Source of the DNA: Sphingopyxis chilensis
GTDB lineage: Bacteria; Pseudomonadota; Alphaproteobacteria; Sphingomonadales; Sphingomonadaceae
Assembly: GCF_035930445.1 (NCBI RefSeq)
Contig: NZ_CP142394.1
Span: forward strand, 1,831,501 to 1,895,500
Direction: 5' to 3'
Length of the DNA: 64,000 bases
Under the pieces are notes generated by a model. The model was not told where the DNA came from. It saw nothing but the letters and a program-made list of their open reading frames with translations, and did no database searches. Made by a program: the position numbers and the translations under genes. Positions 35,716 through 46,070 of the stretch are shown here, piece after piece. The number at the start of each line of letters is the position of its first letter. The stretch's first letter is position 1.

Positions 35716-37062
35716 ATGAGCGATTTCGACTATGATCTTTTCGTCATCGGCGCCGGTTCGGGCGGCGTCCGCGCTTCGCGCATCGCGGCGTCGCACGGCG
35801 CGCGCGTCGCGGTTGCGGAGGAGTATCGGGTCGGCGGCACCTGTGTCATCCGCGGCTGCGTGCCCAAGAAATTGCTCGTTTACGGCGCGCATTTTGCAGA
35901 GGACCTAAAGGACGCGCGCAAGTTCGGCTGGGACGTTCCCGACTGCAAGTTCGATTGGAACGTGCTGCGCGACAATGTGCTTGCCGAGGTCGACCGGCTC
36001 GAGGGTCTCTATGGTCAGACGCTCGACAACCATAAAGTCACCGTCTTCAAGACCCGCGCGACCGTTATCGGCCCGCAGAAGGTGCGGCTGGCGGACGGGA
36101 CCGAACTCTCCGCCGAACGCATCCTGATCGCAACCGGCGGCTGGCCGCACATTCCGGAATTTCCGGGCAGCGAACATGCGATCACTTCCAATGAGGTTTT
36201 CCACCTCGAAACCTTGCCGAAGCGCGTCGTGATCGCCGGTGGCGGCTATATCGCAAATGAATTTGCGGGTATCTTTAACGAATTCGGCAGCAAGGTGACG
36301 ATCGTCAACCGCGGCGACACGATCCTGCGCGGTTATGACGAGCAGATCCGCGACCGGCTGCTCCAGATCTCGATGACCAAGGGCATCGAATTCAAGTTCA
36401 ACGCGCCGTTCCAGTCGATCGAGAAGAAGGACGACGGATCGCTGATTGCCCACCTCGAAGGCTGCGACCCGATCCCGGCCGATGCGGTGCTCGTCGCCGC
36501 CGGCCGTACGCCCAACACGAAGGGCATCGGACTCGATGACGTCGGCGTCGAACTCGACGACCATGGCGCGATCAAGGTCGACGAAACAAACCAGTCGTCG
36601 GTGCCGAGCATCTATGCCGTTGGCGACGTCACCAACCGCATCCAGCTCACCCCCGTCGCGATCCGCGAAGGCCAGGCCTTTGCCGACAGCATGTTCGGCG
36701 GCAAGCCGACGGTGGTCGACTATGCCAATGTCCCGAGCGCGGTGTTCAGCCACCCGCCGATCGGCGCCGTCGGCATGACCGAGGCCGAGGCGCGCAACAA
36801 GCTGGGCTCGATCCGCGTCTACACGAGCGATTTCCGCGCGATGAAAAATGTCCTCGCAGGTCGCAACGAACGCGCGCTCTACAAGATGATCGTCAACGCC
36901 GCCACCGATCAGGTCGTGGGCCTGCATATGATCGGCCCTGACGCGCCGGAAATCCTGCAGGCGGCGGCGATCGCGGTGAAGGCGGGTCTGACCAAGGCCG
37001 ATTTCGACAACACCGTCGCGCTGCATCCGAGCATGGCGGAGGAACTCGTGCTGCTCAAATAA
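35716..37062 (+). CDS. gor: Glutathione-disulfide reductase
   Basis: NADPH-dependent flavoenzyme that keeps glutathione reduced. FAD-binding FVIGAGSGGVRASR is at the N-terminus, the redox pair Cys43/Cys48 in GGTCVIRGCVPKK, the NADPH site in VIAGGGYIANEFAGIF, and the C-terminal dimer motif with active-site His in VALHPSMAEELV. Length (448) is normal. MAPEG proteins in this window may also use glutathione, but are not linked in an operon. Confidence 0.94.
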   Translation: MSDFDYDLFVIGAGSGGVRASRIAASHGARVAVAEEYRVGGTCVIRGCVPKKLLVYGAHFAEDLKDARKFGWDVPDCKFDWNVLRDNVLAEVDRLEGLYGQTLDNHKVTVFKTRATVIGPQKVRLADGTELSAERILIATGGWPHIPEFPGSEHAITSNEVFHLETLPKRVVIAGGGYIANEFAGIFNEFGSKVTIVNRGDTILRGYDEQIRDRLLQISMTKGIEFKFNAPFQSIEKKDDGSLIAHLEGCDPIPADAVLVAAGRTPNTKGIGLDDVGVELDDHGAIKVDETNQSSVPSIYAVGDVTNRIQLTPVAIREGQAFADSMFGGKPTVVDYANVPSAVFSHPPIGAVGMTEAEARNKLGSIRVYTSDFRAMKNVLAGRNERALYKMIVNAATDQVVGLHMIGPDAPEILQAAAIAVKAGLTKADFDNTVALHPSMAEELVLLK

Positions 37063-37101
37063 TCCTGCTACCTTCCGCGCTCAGATCGCGAGGAGGGTCG
37101 C

Positions 37102-38118
37102 ATGACGGGCACGGCATTGGTTACCGGCGGCAGCGGCTATATCGCGGGCTTCCTCATCCGGCAGCTGCTCGACAATGGCTGGAGCGTCCACACGACGGTG
37201 CGCAGCCTGAAGCGCGAGGCCGAGGTGCGCGGCTGGCTGAGCGTCGACAACGACCGGCTGAAATTCTTTGCCGCCGACCTGGAGCATGACGCGGGCTGGG
37301 CCGAGAGCATCGCCGGATGCACTCATGTCGCGCATGTCGCGTCGCCCTTTCCGTTGGGCGTTCCCAAACATGCCGACGAGATCGTCGTCCCGGCGCGGGA
37401 GGGTGCCTTGCGCGCGCTGCGCTTTGCGCGGGCGGCGGGGATCAGGCGTTTCGTCCTGACATCGTCGATGGCGGCGGTTGCCTATGGCCATGGTAAAAGC
37501 CGCGAACTCTATAGCGAGGCGGACTGGACCAATCTCGATAATCCCGAAGTCATGCCTTATCCGCGCTCGAAGACCGTCGCCGAGCGTGCGGCGCGCGACT
37601 GGGTGAAGGCCGAGGGTGACGATATGGAATTCGCCTCGGTCAATCCTGCCGCGGTGTTCGGGCCGTTGCTCTCCGACGATCTTTCGACCTCGATCGAGCT
37701 CGTGAAGCAGCTTCTCGAGGGCAAGGTGCCGATGTGTCCCGACATCGGTTTCGGGATCATCGACGTGCGCGATGTCGCCGACCTGCATTACCGCGCGCTG
37801 ACCGCGCCGGACATCAAGGACGAACGCTTTGTCTGCTCGGGGCCGTTCCTGAAGATGATCGACGTCGCGAACATCCTGAAGGCGAACCTCCGCGACAAGG
37901 CGAAGAAGGTGCCGGCGCGCAGGATGCCCGACTGGCTACTCAAGCTGTTCGCGCTGGTGCGGCCCGAACTCAAGCAACTCGTTGCCGAACTCGGCAATGT
38001 CCGTGGTGGCGACAGTAGCCATGCGATGACCACGCTCGGCTGGACGATGCGTCCGCCCGACGAAGCGATCCTCGCGACCGCGCACAGCCTGATCGAGCGG
38101 GGGATCGTGAAGGTCTAA
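37102..38118 (+). CDS. NAD(P)-dependent epimerase/reductase (extended SDR)
   Basis: A 338-residue extended short-chain dehydrogenase resembling dihydroflavonol-4-reductase-like proteins. N-terminal TGGSGYIAGFLIRQLL is the dinucleotide-binding motif and MPYPRSKTVAERAA has the catalytic YxxxK with SSMAAVAY upstream supplying the serine. ASVNPAAVFGPLL is typical of the group. The natural substrate is unknown; bacterial members reduce varied aldehydes and ketones. Its stop overlaps the end of the convergent scfR-like gene by four bases. Confidence 0.88.
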   Translation: MTGTALVTGGSGYIAGFLIRQLLDNGWSVHTTVRSLKREAEVRGWLSVDNDRLKFFAADLEHDAGWAESIAGCTHVAHVASPFPLGVPKHADEIVVPAREGALRALRFARAAGIRRFVLTSSMAAVAYGHGKSRELYSEADWTNLDNPEVMPYPRSKTVAERAARDWVKAEGDDMEFASVNPAAVFGPLLSDDLSTSIELVKQLLEGKVPMCPDIGFGIIDVRDVADLHYRALTAPDIKDERFVCSGPFLKMIDVANILKANLRDKAKKVPARRMPDWLLKLFALVRPELKQLVAELGNVRGGDSSHAMTTLGWTMRPPDEAILATAHSLIERGIVKV

Positions 38119-39524
38119 CCGATCCGGTAGGGAACGACGTCGCGCCGGTCGGGATCGACGAGGATCGGGCGGTCACTAGGCGGAAAGGCGCGCTGGTCGC
38201 AATCGTCGCGCGGGCAGATGCGGCACGACAGACCGATCCGTGTCGCGGCTTGCGGCGCGGCGACATCGACCCCGTCGGCATAGACGAAATCGCCCGCATA
38301 TTGCGCCTCGCACCCCAGCGCGACGGCGTAGCGGCGCGGTGAGCGGGCGTAGCTGCCGGACGGCTTCACCAGTCCCTTCGCCATCGACACGTAGCGCAGG
38401 CCGTCGGGCGTCTCGGCGAGCTGGAACAGGATGCGGTCGGGGATCGCCGCGGCTTCATGGACGATCCACAGCGGGCAGGCGCCGCCGAAGCGCGCGAACT
38501 GCAGCCGCGTTGCGCTATGCCGCTTGGTGATGTTTCCCGCCATGTCGACGCGGCAGAAGAACATCGGGATACCGCGCGCGCCGGGACGCTGGAGCGTCGA
38601 GAGGCGGTGGCACGCCTGTTCGAAGCTGACGCCATATTCGAGCCGGAGCCGGTCGATGTCGTGCCGCACTGCGCGCGCGCTCGCGCGGAAGGGGGCATAG
38701 GGCATCAGCACCGCGCCCGCCGCATAATTGGCGAGGCCCACGTGGAGGAGCTGGCGTGCAGCGGCGGTCCGCAGCGGACTGGCCTCGACGACCGCCGCGA
38801 TCTCGTTCGCCAGCGCGAGCGCGGCGAGCTGGTGCGCGAGCTGGAAGCGGCGGCTTTCGGGGGGCTGCGACGGGTCGATCACCAGATGTCTCATCGTCGC
38901 GTCGAAATCGCGCAAGGCCTGCGTCTGCTGGTAGACGATCGAGATGCCGAGCGCGTCGCGCAGGCGCCGCTCGATCGTCTCGATCGCGGGCGACGGGTCT
39001 TTGCCGCGCAGTTGTGCCGCCAGCGCTTCGGCGGCGCGGTCGAGGCGATCGACATAATTGCCCGCATCGTGGAACCAATCGCGCACCTCTTCCCACGGCA
39101 GGCGGCTACCCTCGGCGGTTCCGCCGGTCAGGGCCTCGTCGATGATCTGGAGCCGCTGCCCCGCGCGACGATAGGCCGCGTGCAATGCGACGAACTGGTC
39201 GGCGAGCTGCGGCTGCTGGAGCGCGGCGCGTTCGAGTTGTTCGGGAGGCAGGGGCGCGGCGGCGAACAGCGGGTCGGCCGCGGCTTCGCGCAGCGCGCCG
39301 GCGCGGCGGTCGCCGGCGTCGTGCGCCACCTCTTCCCATTCGAGGGGGAAGAGGCGTTGCAGCCGTTCGAGCAGCGCGGGGGTCAGCGGACGGTCGTCAT
39401 GCTCGATCTGGCTGAGGTAGGAGGTGGAGATGTCAAGCGTTTCGGCGAAATCCGCCTGCTTGATGCCGCGATCATTGCGGAGTTGGCGCAGGCGAGCCCC
39501 GGCGAAGATGCGTTGTCGAACCAT
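38115..39524 (-). CDS. ScfR/RamB-type short-chain fatty acyl transcriptional regulator
   Basis: A 469-residue XRE-type regulator. The N-terminal helix-turn-helix (about 8-62, [19 protein letters not shown] and [13 protein letters not shown]) is followed by an IrrE/HTH-like middle domain and the C-terminal DUF2083 domain with a cysteine cluster ([16 protein letters not shown]) that may hold metal. RamB/ScfR relatives control acetate, propionate and glyoxylate genes in response to acyl-CoA. The start MVRQRIF at 39524 is preferred to the longer frame. Four TTTGCAA-type boxes lie between it and divergent pccB, which fits autoregulation and control of the propionate locus. Confidence 0.9.
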   Translation of the reverse strand: MVRQRIFAGARLRQLRNDRGIKQADFAETLDISTSYLSQIEHDDRPLTPALLERLQRLFPLEWEEVAHDAGDRRAGALREAAADPLFAAAPLPPEQLERAALQQPQLADQFVALHAAYRRAGQRLQIIDEALTGGTAEGSRLPWEEVRDWFHDAGNYVDRLDRAAEALAAQLRGKDPSPAIETIERRLRDALGISIVYQQTQALRDFDATMRHLVIDPSQPPESRRFQLAHQLAALALANEIAAVVEASPLRTAAARQLLHVGLANYAAGAVLMPYAPFRASARAVRHDIDRLRLEYGVSFEQACHRLSTLQRPGARGIPMFFCRVDMAGNITKRHSATRLQFARFGGACPLWIVHEAAAIPDRILFQLAETPDGLRYVSMAKGLVKPSGSYARSPRRYAVALGCEAQYAGDFVYADGVDVAAPQAATRIGLSCRICPRDDCDQRAFPPSDRPILVDPDRRDVVPYRIG

Positions 39525-39541
39525 CGAACTGAAGTCCCTAC

Positions 39542-39583
39542 TTTGCAAACTATCACTTTGCAATTTTGCAAATTCACATTTGC
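39542..39583. promoter_or_regulatory. Cluster of TTTGCAA boxes, predicted operator for the ScfR/RamB-type regulator
   Basis: TTTGCAAA at 39542-39549, TTTGCAA at 39557-39563, TTTTGCAAA at 39564-39572 and a partial ATTTGC at 39578-39583. The core is like the AAAGTTTTGCAAA site of RamB-type regulators. The cluster is 18 bases upstream of the regulator start and about 54 bases upstream of pccB, in an AT-rich pocket of otherwise GC-rich sequence. Confidence 0.75.
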
Positions 39584-39636
39584 CTCGCTGCCGCCAAACG
39601 GGCAGGGGAGCCTATCACATTTCTCCGGAGAGCCGC

Positions 39637-41169
39637 ATGTCCGCCAATATCGCCGAAATGGAACGCCGCCGCGCCGCCGCTGCTTTGGGCGGCGGGCAGA
39701 AGCGCATCGACGCGCAGCACGCCAAGGGCAAGCTGACCGCGCGCGAACGGCTCGACGTCTTGCTCGACGAAGGCTCGTTCGAGGAGCTCGACACCTATGT
39801 CGAGCATGACTGCGTCGATTTCGGGATGCAGGATCAGAAGGTCCCCGGCGACGGCGTCGTCACCGGGTCGGGGACGATCAATGGCCGCCTCGTCTATGTT
39901 TTCAGCCAGGATTTCACGGTGTTCGGTGGATCGCTGTCGAAACGCCATGCCGAGAAGATCTGCAAGGTGATGGACAAGGCGATGCTCGTCGGCGCGCCGG
40001 TCATCGGTCTCAACGACAGCGGCGGCGCGCGCATCCAGGAGGGCGTCGCAAGCCTCGGCGGTTATGCCGACGTGTTCCAGAAGAATGTGCTGGCATCGGG
40101 CGTCGTGCCGCAGATCAGCCTGATCATGGGCCCCTGCGCGGGCGGCGCGGTTTACAGCCCGGCGATGACCGACTTCATCTTCATGGTGAAGGACTCGTCG
40201 TACATGTTCGTTACCGGTCCCGACGTGGTGAAGACGGTAACCAACGAGGTGGTGACGCAGGAAGAACTGGGCGGCGCGATCACCCACACGACCAAAAGCT
40301 CGGTCGCCGACCTCGCGTTCGAAAATGATATCGAGGCGCTGCTCGCGGCGCGCGATTTCTTCGATTATCTGCCCGAAAGCAACCGCGCCGGGGTTCCCAC
40401 GCGCCCGACGAGCGACCCGTTCGACCGCGCCGAGATGAGCCTCGACACGTTGATCCCGCCCAATGCGAACCAGCCCTACGACATGCACGAACTGATCCGC
40501 AAAACGGTCGACGAGGGCGATTTCTTCGAAGTGCAGCCGGCGCATGCCGCGAACATCATCTGCGGCTTCGGACGTATTGAAGGTCGCACGATCGGCATCG
40601 TCGCGAACCAGCCTTTGGTGCTCGCGGGGGTGCTCGACATCAACTCGTCGAAAAAGGCGGCGCGCTTCGTGCGTTTCTGTGATGCCTTCGAAATCCCGAT
40701 CATCACCTTCGTCGACGTCCCCGGCTTCCTGCCCGGCACCGCGCAGGAATATAACGGCATCATCAAGCATGGCGCGAAGCTGCTGTTCGCCTATGCCGAG
40801 GCGACGGTGCCGAAGATCACGGTGATCACGCGCAAGGCTTATGGCGGCGCCTATGACGTGATGGCGTCAAAGCATCTGCGCGGCGACCTGAACTATGCCT
40901 GGCCGACCGCCGAGATCGCGGTGATGGGTGCGAAGGGCGCGGTCGAGATCATCTTCCGCAGCGACATCGGCGACCCCGAAAAGATCGCGCAGCGCACCAA
41001 GGAATATGAAGACCGCTTTGCCAACCCGTTTGTGGCGGCATCGCGGGGGTATATCGACGAGGTTATTCATCCGCATAATACGCGCAAGCGGATTGCGCTG
41101 GGGCTGCGGAAGCTCAGGAACAAGCAACTCGAAAACCCGTGGAAGAAGCACGACAATATTCCGCTCTGA
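39637..41169 (+). CDS. pccB: Propionyl-CoA carboxylase beta subunit
   Basis: The carboxyltransferase half of propionyl-CoA carboxylase, which makes (S)-methylmalonyl-CoA. The 510 residues show [47 protein letters not shown] and the second half [26 protein letters not shown] with [15 protein letters not shown], all family hallmarks. Start is ATG 39637 after CCGGAGAG; the longer frame from 39424 runs through the regulator gene and operator. It opens the propionate locus. Confidence 0.96.
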   Translation: MSANIAEMERRRAAAALGGGQKRIDAQHAKGKLTARERLDVLLDEGSFEELDTYVEHDCVDFGMQDQKVPGDGVVTGSGTINGRLVYVFSQDFTVFGGSLSKRHAEKICKVMDKAMLVGAPVIGLNDSGGARIQEGVASLGGYADVFQKNVLASGVVPQISLIMGPCAGGAVYSPAMTDFIFMVKDSSYMFVTGPDVVKTVTNEVVTQEELGGAITHTTKSSVADLAFENDIEALLAARDFFDYLPESNRAGVPTRPTSDPFDRAEMSLDTLIPPNANQPYDMHELIRKTVDEGDFFEVQPAHAANIICGFGRIEGRTIGIVANQPLVLAGVLDINSSKKAARFVRFCDAFEIPIITFVDVPGFLPGTAQEYNGIIKHGAKLLFAYAEATVPKITVITRKAYGGAYDVMASKHLRGDLNYAWPTAEIAVMGAKGAVEIIFRSDIGDPEKIAQRTKEYEDRFANPFVAASRGYIDEVIHPHNTRKRIALGLRKLRNKQLENPWKKHDNIPL

Positions 41170-41295
41170 TCGCGAGGCGCACGGATATTGTCCGTGTGTG
41201 TGACGTTCGACACATGAGAATCACGGGCTGGAGGCAAGGGCGGGAGGCGGTTAAAACATGGCCGCCATGTCCTTGATTCCGAAAGAGGTTTGAAG

Positions 41296-42045
41296 ATGCG
41301 TAAATTCCTTCCAGCTGCTCTGATGGTTCCCGCCCTGCTGGCTTCGCCGGCGGCGTTTGCGTTCGACCCCGACACGCCCGTGGGCGAGCCGAAACCCGCT
41401 TTCCCGGTGACGCTGGACAGCGAAGAGAACACGACGATCGGCCTCGCGTTCCAGACCGCCTTCGGCCTTGGCAAGGACGCTAAACCGACGGCGACGCGCG
41501 AGATCGACGGGCGCAGCTACCAGTTCCGCCCCGCTGCCATCCATCTGCTCCCGAACAATGTCGGCGTGCTGCTGAGCCTCGGCAGCCTCGAAGAAGCGGG
41601 GCACAGCGAAGGCGGAATCAACGCGATCCATTATCTGCAGGGTGGCCCGTCGGGCTGGCAGCGCACGGGCGAATGGCTGAACCTCGGATCGATCGGGTCG
41701 GTCGGCAATGCCGCAACCGCATGGGGCTTCAGCGATGCGTTGGGCAAGAACCCCTATCTCGTCACGTCAGGCGGCGGCGTGTGGCAGGGCTGCGCGATCA
41801 GCAGCGCGACGCTGACCGAGCTGGCGCCGGGCGGCCCCGTCGATCGCGCAAGCTTCATGGACAGCATGAGCTCGGGCGCCGGTCTGAACCAGAAGGAGCA
41901 GGGCTTCGACGGACAGATCACCGCGGCCGTTCCGGACAAGAGCTTCACCGTGACCTACACCGGCACGCGCGCCATCAAGCAGCAATATCTGTTGAAGAAC
42001 GGCAAATACGAACTGGTCGGCAAGGACCAGATTCCGGGGTGCTGA
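41296..42045 (+). CDS. Secreted protein of unknown function in the propionate locus
   Basis: A 249-residue protein with a clear signal peptide (MRKFLPAALMVPALLASPAAFA). Start is ATG 41296 after GAAAGAGG; a TTG six bases earlier is in frame but less likely. The mature protein has GQ/LN-rich beta-like sequence, an EEAGHSEGGINAIHYLQGG segment, a GGGVWQGCAIS motif and a C-terminal cysteine (IPGC), so one disulfide is possible. I do not recognise a family. It lies 126 bases after pccB and 10 bases before mce, so it is probably cotranscribed with the latter. Confidence 0.75.
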   Translation: MRKFLPAALMVPALLASPAAFAFDPDTPVGEPKPAFPVTLDSEENTTIGLAFQTAFGLGKDAKPTATREIDGRSYQFRPAAIHLLPNNVGVLLSLGSLEEAGHSEGGINAIHYLQGGPSGWQRTGEWLNLGSIGSVGNAATAWGFSDALGKNPYLVTSGGGVWQGCAISSATLTELAPGGPVDRASFMDSMSSGAGLNQKEQGFDGQITAAVPDKSFTVTYTGTRAIKQQYLLKNGKYELVGKDQIPGC

Positions 42046-42055
42046 GGAGAATGAC

Positions 42056-42493
42056 ATGAAACTAGGCCGCCTCAACCATATCGGCGTTGCGACGCCGTCG
42101 ATCGCCGGCAGCATTGTCTTTTACCGCGACGTGATGGGCGCGACAAAGATCCATGAGCCGTTCGACCTGCCCGAGCAGGGGGTGAAGGTGTGTTTTGTCG
42201 ATACGCCGGGTGCCGATGGCGCGCTGAACGGGACGCAGATTGAGCTAGTCGAGCCGCTGCCCGGCAATAGCTCGATCGCGGGTTTCCTCGCGAAGAACCC
42301 GGCGGGCGGCCAGCATCATATGTGTTACGAAGTCCCCGACATTCATGCCGCGAGGGCCGAGTTCGAGGCGCTGGGAAAACGCGTGCTCGGCGAGCCGCGG
42401 ATCGGGGCGCATGGGACGCTGATCTTCTTCCTCCACCCCAAGGACATGGGCGGGGTGCTGACCGAGATTATGGAGACGCCGAAGGGGCATTGA
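42056..42493 (+). CDS. mce: Methylmalonyl-CoA epimerase
   Basis: Interconverts (S)- and (R)-methylmalonyl-CoA between carboxylase and mutase. The 145-residue protein has the vicinal-oxygen-chelate fold: LGRLNHIGVATPSIA with first metal His, QIELVEPLPGNSSIAGFLAKNPAGGQHHMCYEV with second His and the substrate loop, and a C-terminal HPKDMGGVLTEIME glutamate. This agrees with known epimerases of about 140 residues. It is followed by a repeat region and then the mutase. Confidence 0.95.
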   Translation: MKLGRLNHIGVATPSIAGSIVFYRDVMGATKIHEPFDLPEQGVKVCFVDTPGADGALNGTQIELVEPLPGNSSIAGFLAKNPAGGQHHMCYEVPDIHAARAEFEALGKRVLGEPRIGAHGTLIFFLHPKDMGGVLTEIMETPKGH

Positions 42494-42505
42494 GCCGCTT
42501 ACCCG

Positions 42506-42658
42506 CCTCTCCCGTCGGGAGAGGGTTGCATAGCCTTGGCAGCTTGCTGCCTATGCGAAGCTGGGTGAGGGTAGAGCGACGTTTGAGGACGTGCCAACCC
42601 TCACCAACTCCGCCTAGGCCTGCGGCCAAGGCTTCGTATCCTCTCCCGGTGGGAGAGG
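42506..42658. repeat. Intergenic repeat element bounded by two short hairpins
   Basis: The 186-base gap between mce and the mutase gene is filled by a composite element. CCTCTCCCGTCGGGAGAGG (42506-42524) and CCTCTCCCGGTGGGAGAGG (42640-42658) are near-perfect hairpins at each edge. Between them, GGGTTG/CCAACCC and GCCTTGG/CCAAGGC segments also pair, so the whole could fold into one long structure. It resembles dispersed intergenic elements of sphingomonads (remembered). It may affect mRNA stability between genes of the locus. Confidence 0.8.
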
Positions 42659-42679
42659 AAGTTTGGAACGAGACTGCAT

Positions 42680-44827
42680 ATGACTGACAAACCGACCCTC
42701 GACCAATGGGCCGCCGCCGCCGACAAGGAAGTCAAAGGCAAGGACCTGACCTGGCACACGCCCGAGGGAATTGCCGTCAAGCCGCTCTACACCGCCGAGG
42801 ACGTCCGCGAAGACCCCGGCCTGCCCGGTTTCGCGCCCTTCACGCGCGGCGTGCGCGCGTCGATGTATGCGGGGCGGCCGTGGACGATCCGCCAATATGC
42901 GGGTTTCTCCACCGCCGAGGAATCGAACGCCTTCTATCGCCGCAACCTCGCGGCGGGACAGAAGGGCCTGTCGGTCGCCTTCGACCTTGCGACGCACCGC
43001 GGCTATGACAGCGACCATCCGCGCGTCGTCGGCGACGTCGGCAAGGCGGGGGTCGCGATCGACAGCGTCGAGGATATGAAAATCCTCTTCGACGGCATCC
43101 CGCTCGATCAGATGTCGGTCAGCATGACGATGAACGGCGCGGTGATACCCATCCTCGCCTTCTTCATCGTCGCGGGTGAGGAGCAGGGGGTCGACCGCAA
43201 ATTGCTCGACGGGACAATCCAGAACGACATCCTCAAGGAGTTCATGGTCCGCAACACCTATATCTACCCGCCCGAACCCTCGATGCGGATCATCAGCGAC
43301 ATTTTCGGCTATACGTCGCGCGAAATGCCCAAGTTCAACAGCATCTCGATCAGCGGCTACCATATGCAGGAAGCCGGCGCGACGCAGGTGCAGGAGCTGG
43401 CCTTCACCATCGCCGACGGCGCCGAATATGTGCGCTATGGTGTCGCATCGGGGCTCGACATCGACAAGTTCGCCGGGCGCCTTAGCTTCTTCTTCGCGAT
43501 CGGCATGAACTTCTTCATGGAGATCGCCAAATTGCGCGCCGCGCGCGTGCTGTGGCACCGCGTGATGACGGGCCTCGGCGCCAAGGACGAGCGGTCGAAG
43601 ATGCTGCGCACCCATTGCCAGACGTCGGGCGTGTCGCTGACCGAGCAGGACCCTTACAACAATGTCATGCGCACGACGATCGAGGCGATGGCGGCGATGC
43701 TCGGCGGGACGCAGAGCCTGCACACCAACGCGCTCGACGAAGCGATCGCGCTGCCGACCGATTTCTCGGCCCGCATCGCGCGCAACACGCAGATCGTCAT
43801 CCAGGAAGAGACGGGGATGACCAAGGTCGTCGATCCGCTCGGCGGCTCCTATTATATCGAGGCGCTGACGCAGGAGCTGGTCGACAAGGCGTGGGAGATC
43901 ATCGAGCGCGTCGAGAAGGAAGGCGGCATGGCGAAGGCCGTCGCGGCGGGATGGCCCAAGGCGATGATCGAGACCGCCGCTGCGGCGCGGCAGGCGCGCG
44001 TTGATCGCGGCGACGATGTGATCGTCGGGGTGAACAAATATCGCCTGAAGGACGAAGACCTGCTCGAAACGCTCGAGGTGGACAACAGCAAGGTCCGCGA
44101 GGCGCAGGTCGCGCGAATCAACCGGGTGAAGGCGAGCCGCGACGAGGCGGCATGCCAAGCGGCGCTCGACGCTCTACGCAAGGCGGCCGCCGCACCGCAA
44201 TCGATCGAGACGAACTTGCTGGCGCACGCTGTCGAGGCTGCGCGCGCCCGCGCGACCCTCGGCGAGATTTCGTCGGCGATGGAGGAAAGCTTCGAGCGCT
44301 ATGGCACGCAGCCGACCCCGGTGAAGGGCGTCTATGCCGCGCCCTATGCGGGCGATGCACGCTGGCAGCAAGTGCTCGACGGCGTCAAGGCGGTCGAGCA
44401 GCGGATGGGACGCAAGCCGAAATTGCTCGTCGCCAAGATGGGGCAAGACGGCCATGACCGCGGCGCGAATGTCATCGCCTCGGCCTTCGGCGACATGGGC
44501 TTCGACGTCGTCTCGGGACCGTTGTTCCAGACGCCCGAGGAGACGGTGGTACTCGCGCTGGACGCCGGCGTCGACGTTGTCGGCGCATCGAGCCTCGCGG
44601 CGGGGCACAAGACACTTATCCCCGAACTTATCCACAAGCTGAAAGAGGCGGGGCGCGGCGATGTGAAGGTGATCGCGGGCGGCGTCATCCCGCCGCAGGA
44701 CTATCAATATCTGCGCGACGCGGGGGTGCAGGGGATCTACGGGCCGGGATCGAATGTTGTCGAATGCGCCGCCGATGTGCTGCGCTTGCTGGGGCATAAT
44801 ATGCCGCCTTTGGAGGACGCTGCGTGA
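42680..44827 (+). CDS. mcm: Methylmalonyl-CoA mutase
   Basis: Adenosylcobalamin-dependent isomerase that turns (R)-methylmalonyl-CoA into succinyl-CoA. The 715 residues hold both domains: the catalytic barrel with [21 protein letters not shown] read in part as [11 protein letters not shown], and [19 protein letters not shown], then the C-terminal B12 domain with [16 protein letters not shown], where His592 should ligand cobalt. It is a single-polypeptide homodimeric type. Its stop overlaps the bioB start by four bases. The organism must make or import B12. Confidence 0.97.
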   Translation: MTDKPTLDQWAAAADKEVKGKDLTWHTPEGIAVKPLYTAEDVREDPGLPGFAPFTRGVRASMYAGRPWTIRQYAGFSTAEESNAFYRRNLAAGQKGLSVAFDLATHRGYDSDHPRVVGDVGKAGVAIDSVEDMKILFDGIPLDQMSVSMTMNGAVIPILAFFIVAGEEQGVDRKLLDGTIQNDILKEFMVRNTYIYPPEPSMRIISDIFGYTSREMPKFNSISISGYHMQEAGATQVQELAFTIADGAEYVRYGVASGLDIDKFAGRLSFFFAIGMNFFMEIAKLRAARVLWHRVMTGLGAKDERSKMLRTHCQTSGVSLTEQDPYNNVMRTTIEAMAAMLGGTQSLHTNALDEAIALPTDFSARIARNTQIVIQEETGMTKVVDPLGGSYYIEALTQELVDKAWEIIERVEKEGGMAKAVAAGWPKAMIETAAAARQARVDRGDDVIVGVNKYRLKDEDLLETLEVDNSKVREAQVARINRVKASRDEAACQAALDALRKAAAAPQSIETNLLAHAVEAARARATLGEISSAMEESFERYGTQPTPVKGVYAAPYAGDARWQQVLDGVKAVEQRMGRKPKLLVAKMGQDGHDRGANVIASAFGDMGFDVVSGPLFQTPEETVVLALDAGVDVVGASSLAAGHKTLIPELIHKLKEAGRGDVKVIAGGVIPPQDYQYLRDAGVQGIYGPGSNVVECAADVLRLLGHNMPPLEDAA

Positions 44828-45864
44828 CCAATACCAATCTTTCCACCCCCTCTGTGTCGAACGAAGAGAGGGAGGCTCGCACCGACTGGACGCGCGCGGA
44901 AATCGCCGAATTGTTCGACCTGCCGTTCGACGAGCTGATGTGGGAAGCGCAGAGCGTCCACCGCCGTCACCATGCCCGTGGCGAAGTGCAGCTTTGCACG
45001 CTGCTCAGCATCAAAACCGGCGGCTGCGTCGAGGATTGCGGCTATTGCTCGCAGTCCAAGAGCGCCGATAGCGGATTGAAGGCGACCAAGCTGATGGACG
45101 TACGCGCGGTGCTGCAGGCGGCGGCGCAGGCGAAGGATTCGGGATCGAAGCGCTTCTGCATGGGCGCCGCCTGGCGCAACCCCAAGGAGCGCGACATGCC
45201 CGCGATCGTCGAGATGGTCGAGGGCGTGCGCCAGATGGGCATGGAAACCTGCATGACGCTGGGGATGCTCAGCAAGGAGCAGGCGCAGACGCTCGCGGTC
45301 GCGGGGCTCGACTATTACAACCACAATATCGACACGAGCCCGGAGAATTACGAGAATATCATCTCTACGCGGACCTTTCAGGACCGCCTCGATACGCTCG
45401 ATGAAGTCCGCAATGCCGGCATCAACGTCTGCTCGGGCGGGATCGTCGGGCTGGGCGAGACGCGCGCCGATCGCGTCGGCTTCATCCACGCGCTCGCGAC
45501 GCTCGAACGCCATCCCGAAAGCGTGCCGGTCAACGCGCTGGTCCCGGTGAAGGGCACCGTGCTTGGCGACATGCTTGCCGACACGCCGCTGGCGAAGATC
45601 GACGATATCGAATTCGTCCGCACGATCGCGGTCGCGCGCATCACCATGCCGAAATCGATGGTCCGCCTGTCGGCGGGGCGCGAGAGCATGTCGGAGGCGA
45701 CGCAGGCGCTCTGCTTCATGGCGGGGGCGAACAGCATCTTCACCGGCGACAAACTGCTCACCACCGGCAACCGCGGCGACAATGCCGACGCGGCGCTGTT
45801 CGCCAAGCTGGGGCTCAAGCCGATGGAGAGCGAAGAGCCGATGCGGATGGAAGCGGCCGAGTGA
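44824..45864 (+). CDS. bioB: Biotin synthase
   Basis: Radical SAM enzyme that inserts sulfur into dethiobiotin. The [4Fe-4S] ligands are Cys68, Cys72 and Cys75 ([13 protein letters not shown]), with [16 protein letters not shown] and [14 protein letters not shown] also conserved. Length (346) is normal with a slightly extended N-terminus. It overlaps the mutase gene and the small membrane protein gene on each side (ATGA junctions). Being in the propionyl-CoA carboxylase locus, it presumably serves the biotin demand of PccA. No other bio gene is in the window. Confidence 0.96.
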   Translation: MTNTNLSTPSVSNEEREARTDWTRAEIAELFDLPFDELMWEAQSVHRRHHARGEVQLCTLLSIKTGGCVEDCGYCSQSKSADSGLKATKLMDVRAVLQAAAQAKDSGSKRFCMGAAWRNPKERDMPAIVEMVEGVRQMGMETCMTLGMLSKEQAQTLAVAGLDYYNHNIDTSPENYENIISTRTFQDRLDTLDEVRNAGINVCSGGIVGLGETRADRVGFIHALATLERHPESVPVNALVPVKGTVLGDMLADTPLAKIDDIEFVRTIAVARITMPKSMVRLSAGRESMSEATQALCFMAGANSIFTGDKLLTTGNRGDNADAALFAKLGLKPMESEEPMRMEAAE

Positions 45865-46070
45865 AGCTGTTTGGAGTCCTCGCCAATATCCTCGCTGGCT
45901 TCCTCGTTTGGGCGGCGGTGACAGGCTTGGTCTATTTCTTTGTAAGTTGGGGCAGCGACGAAGCGCCGGGCAATGTGCCTTTCTGCCCGTGGAAGGCAGT
46001 CATACTCATCCTGTCGGCGCTGAGCTTCTCGCTCTACGCCAGACGTTATTGGAAGAAGCTGGATCACTGA
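45861..46070 (+). CDS. Small two-helix membrane protein between bioB and pccA
   Basis: A 69-residue protein with two hydrophobic helices (about 6-29 and 44-60) joined by a short loop containing [16 protein letters not shown], and a basic C-terminal tail (RRYWKKLDH). The gene overlaps bioB by four bases and shares its last base with the pccA start (TGATG), so it is translated in the same chain. I do not recognise a family. The tight packing suggests it is real and conserved with the locus. Confidence 0.78.
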   Translation: MKLFGVLANILAGFLVWAAVTGLVYFFVSWGSDEAPGNVPFCPWKAVILILSALSFSLYARRYWKKLDH

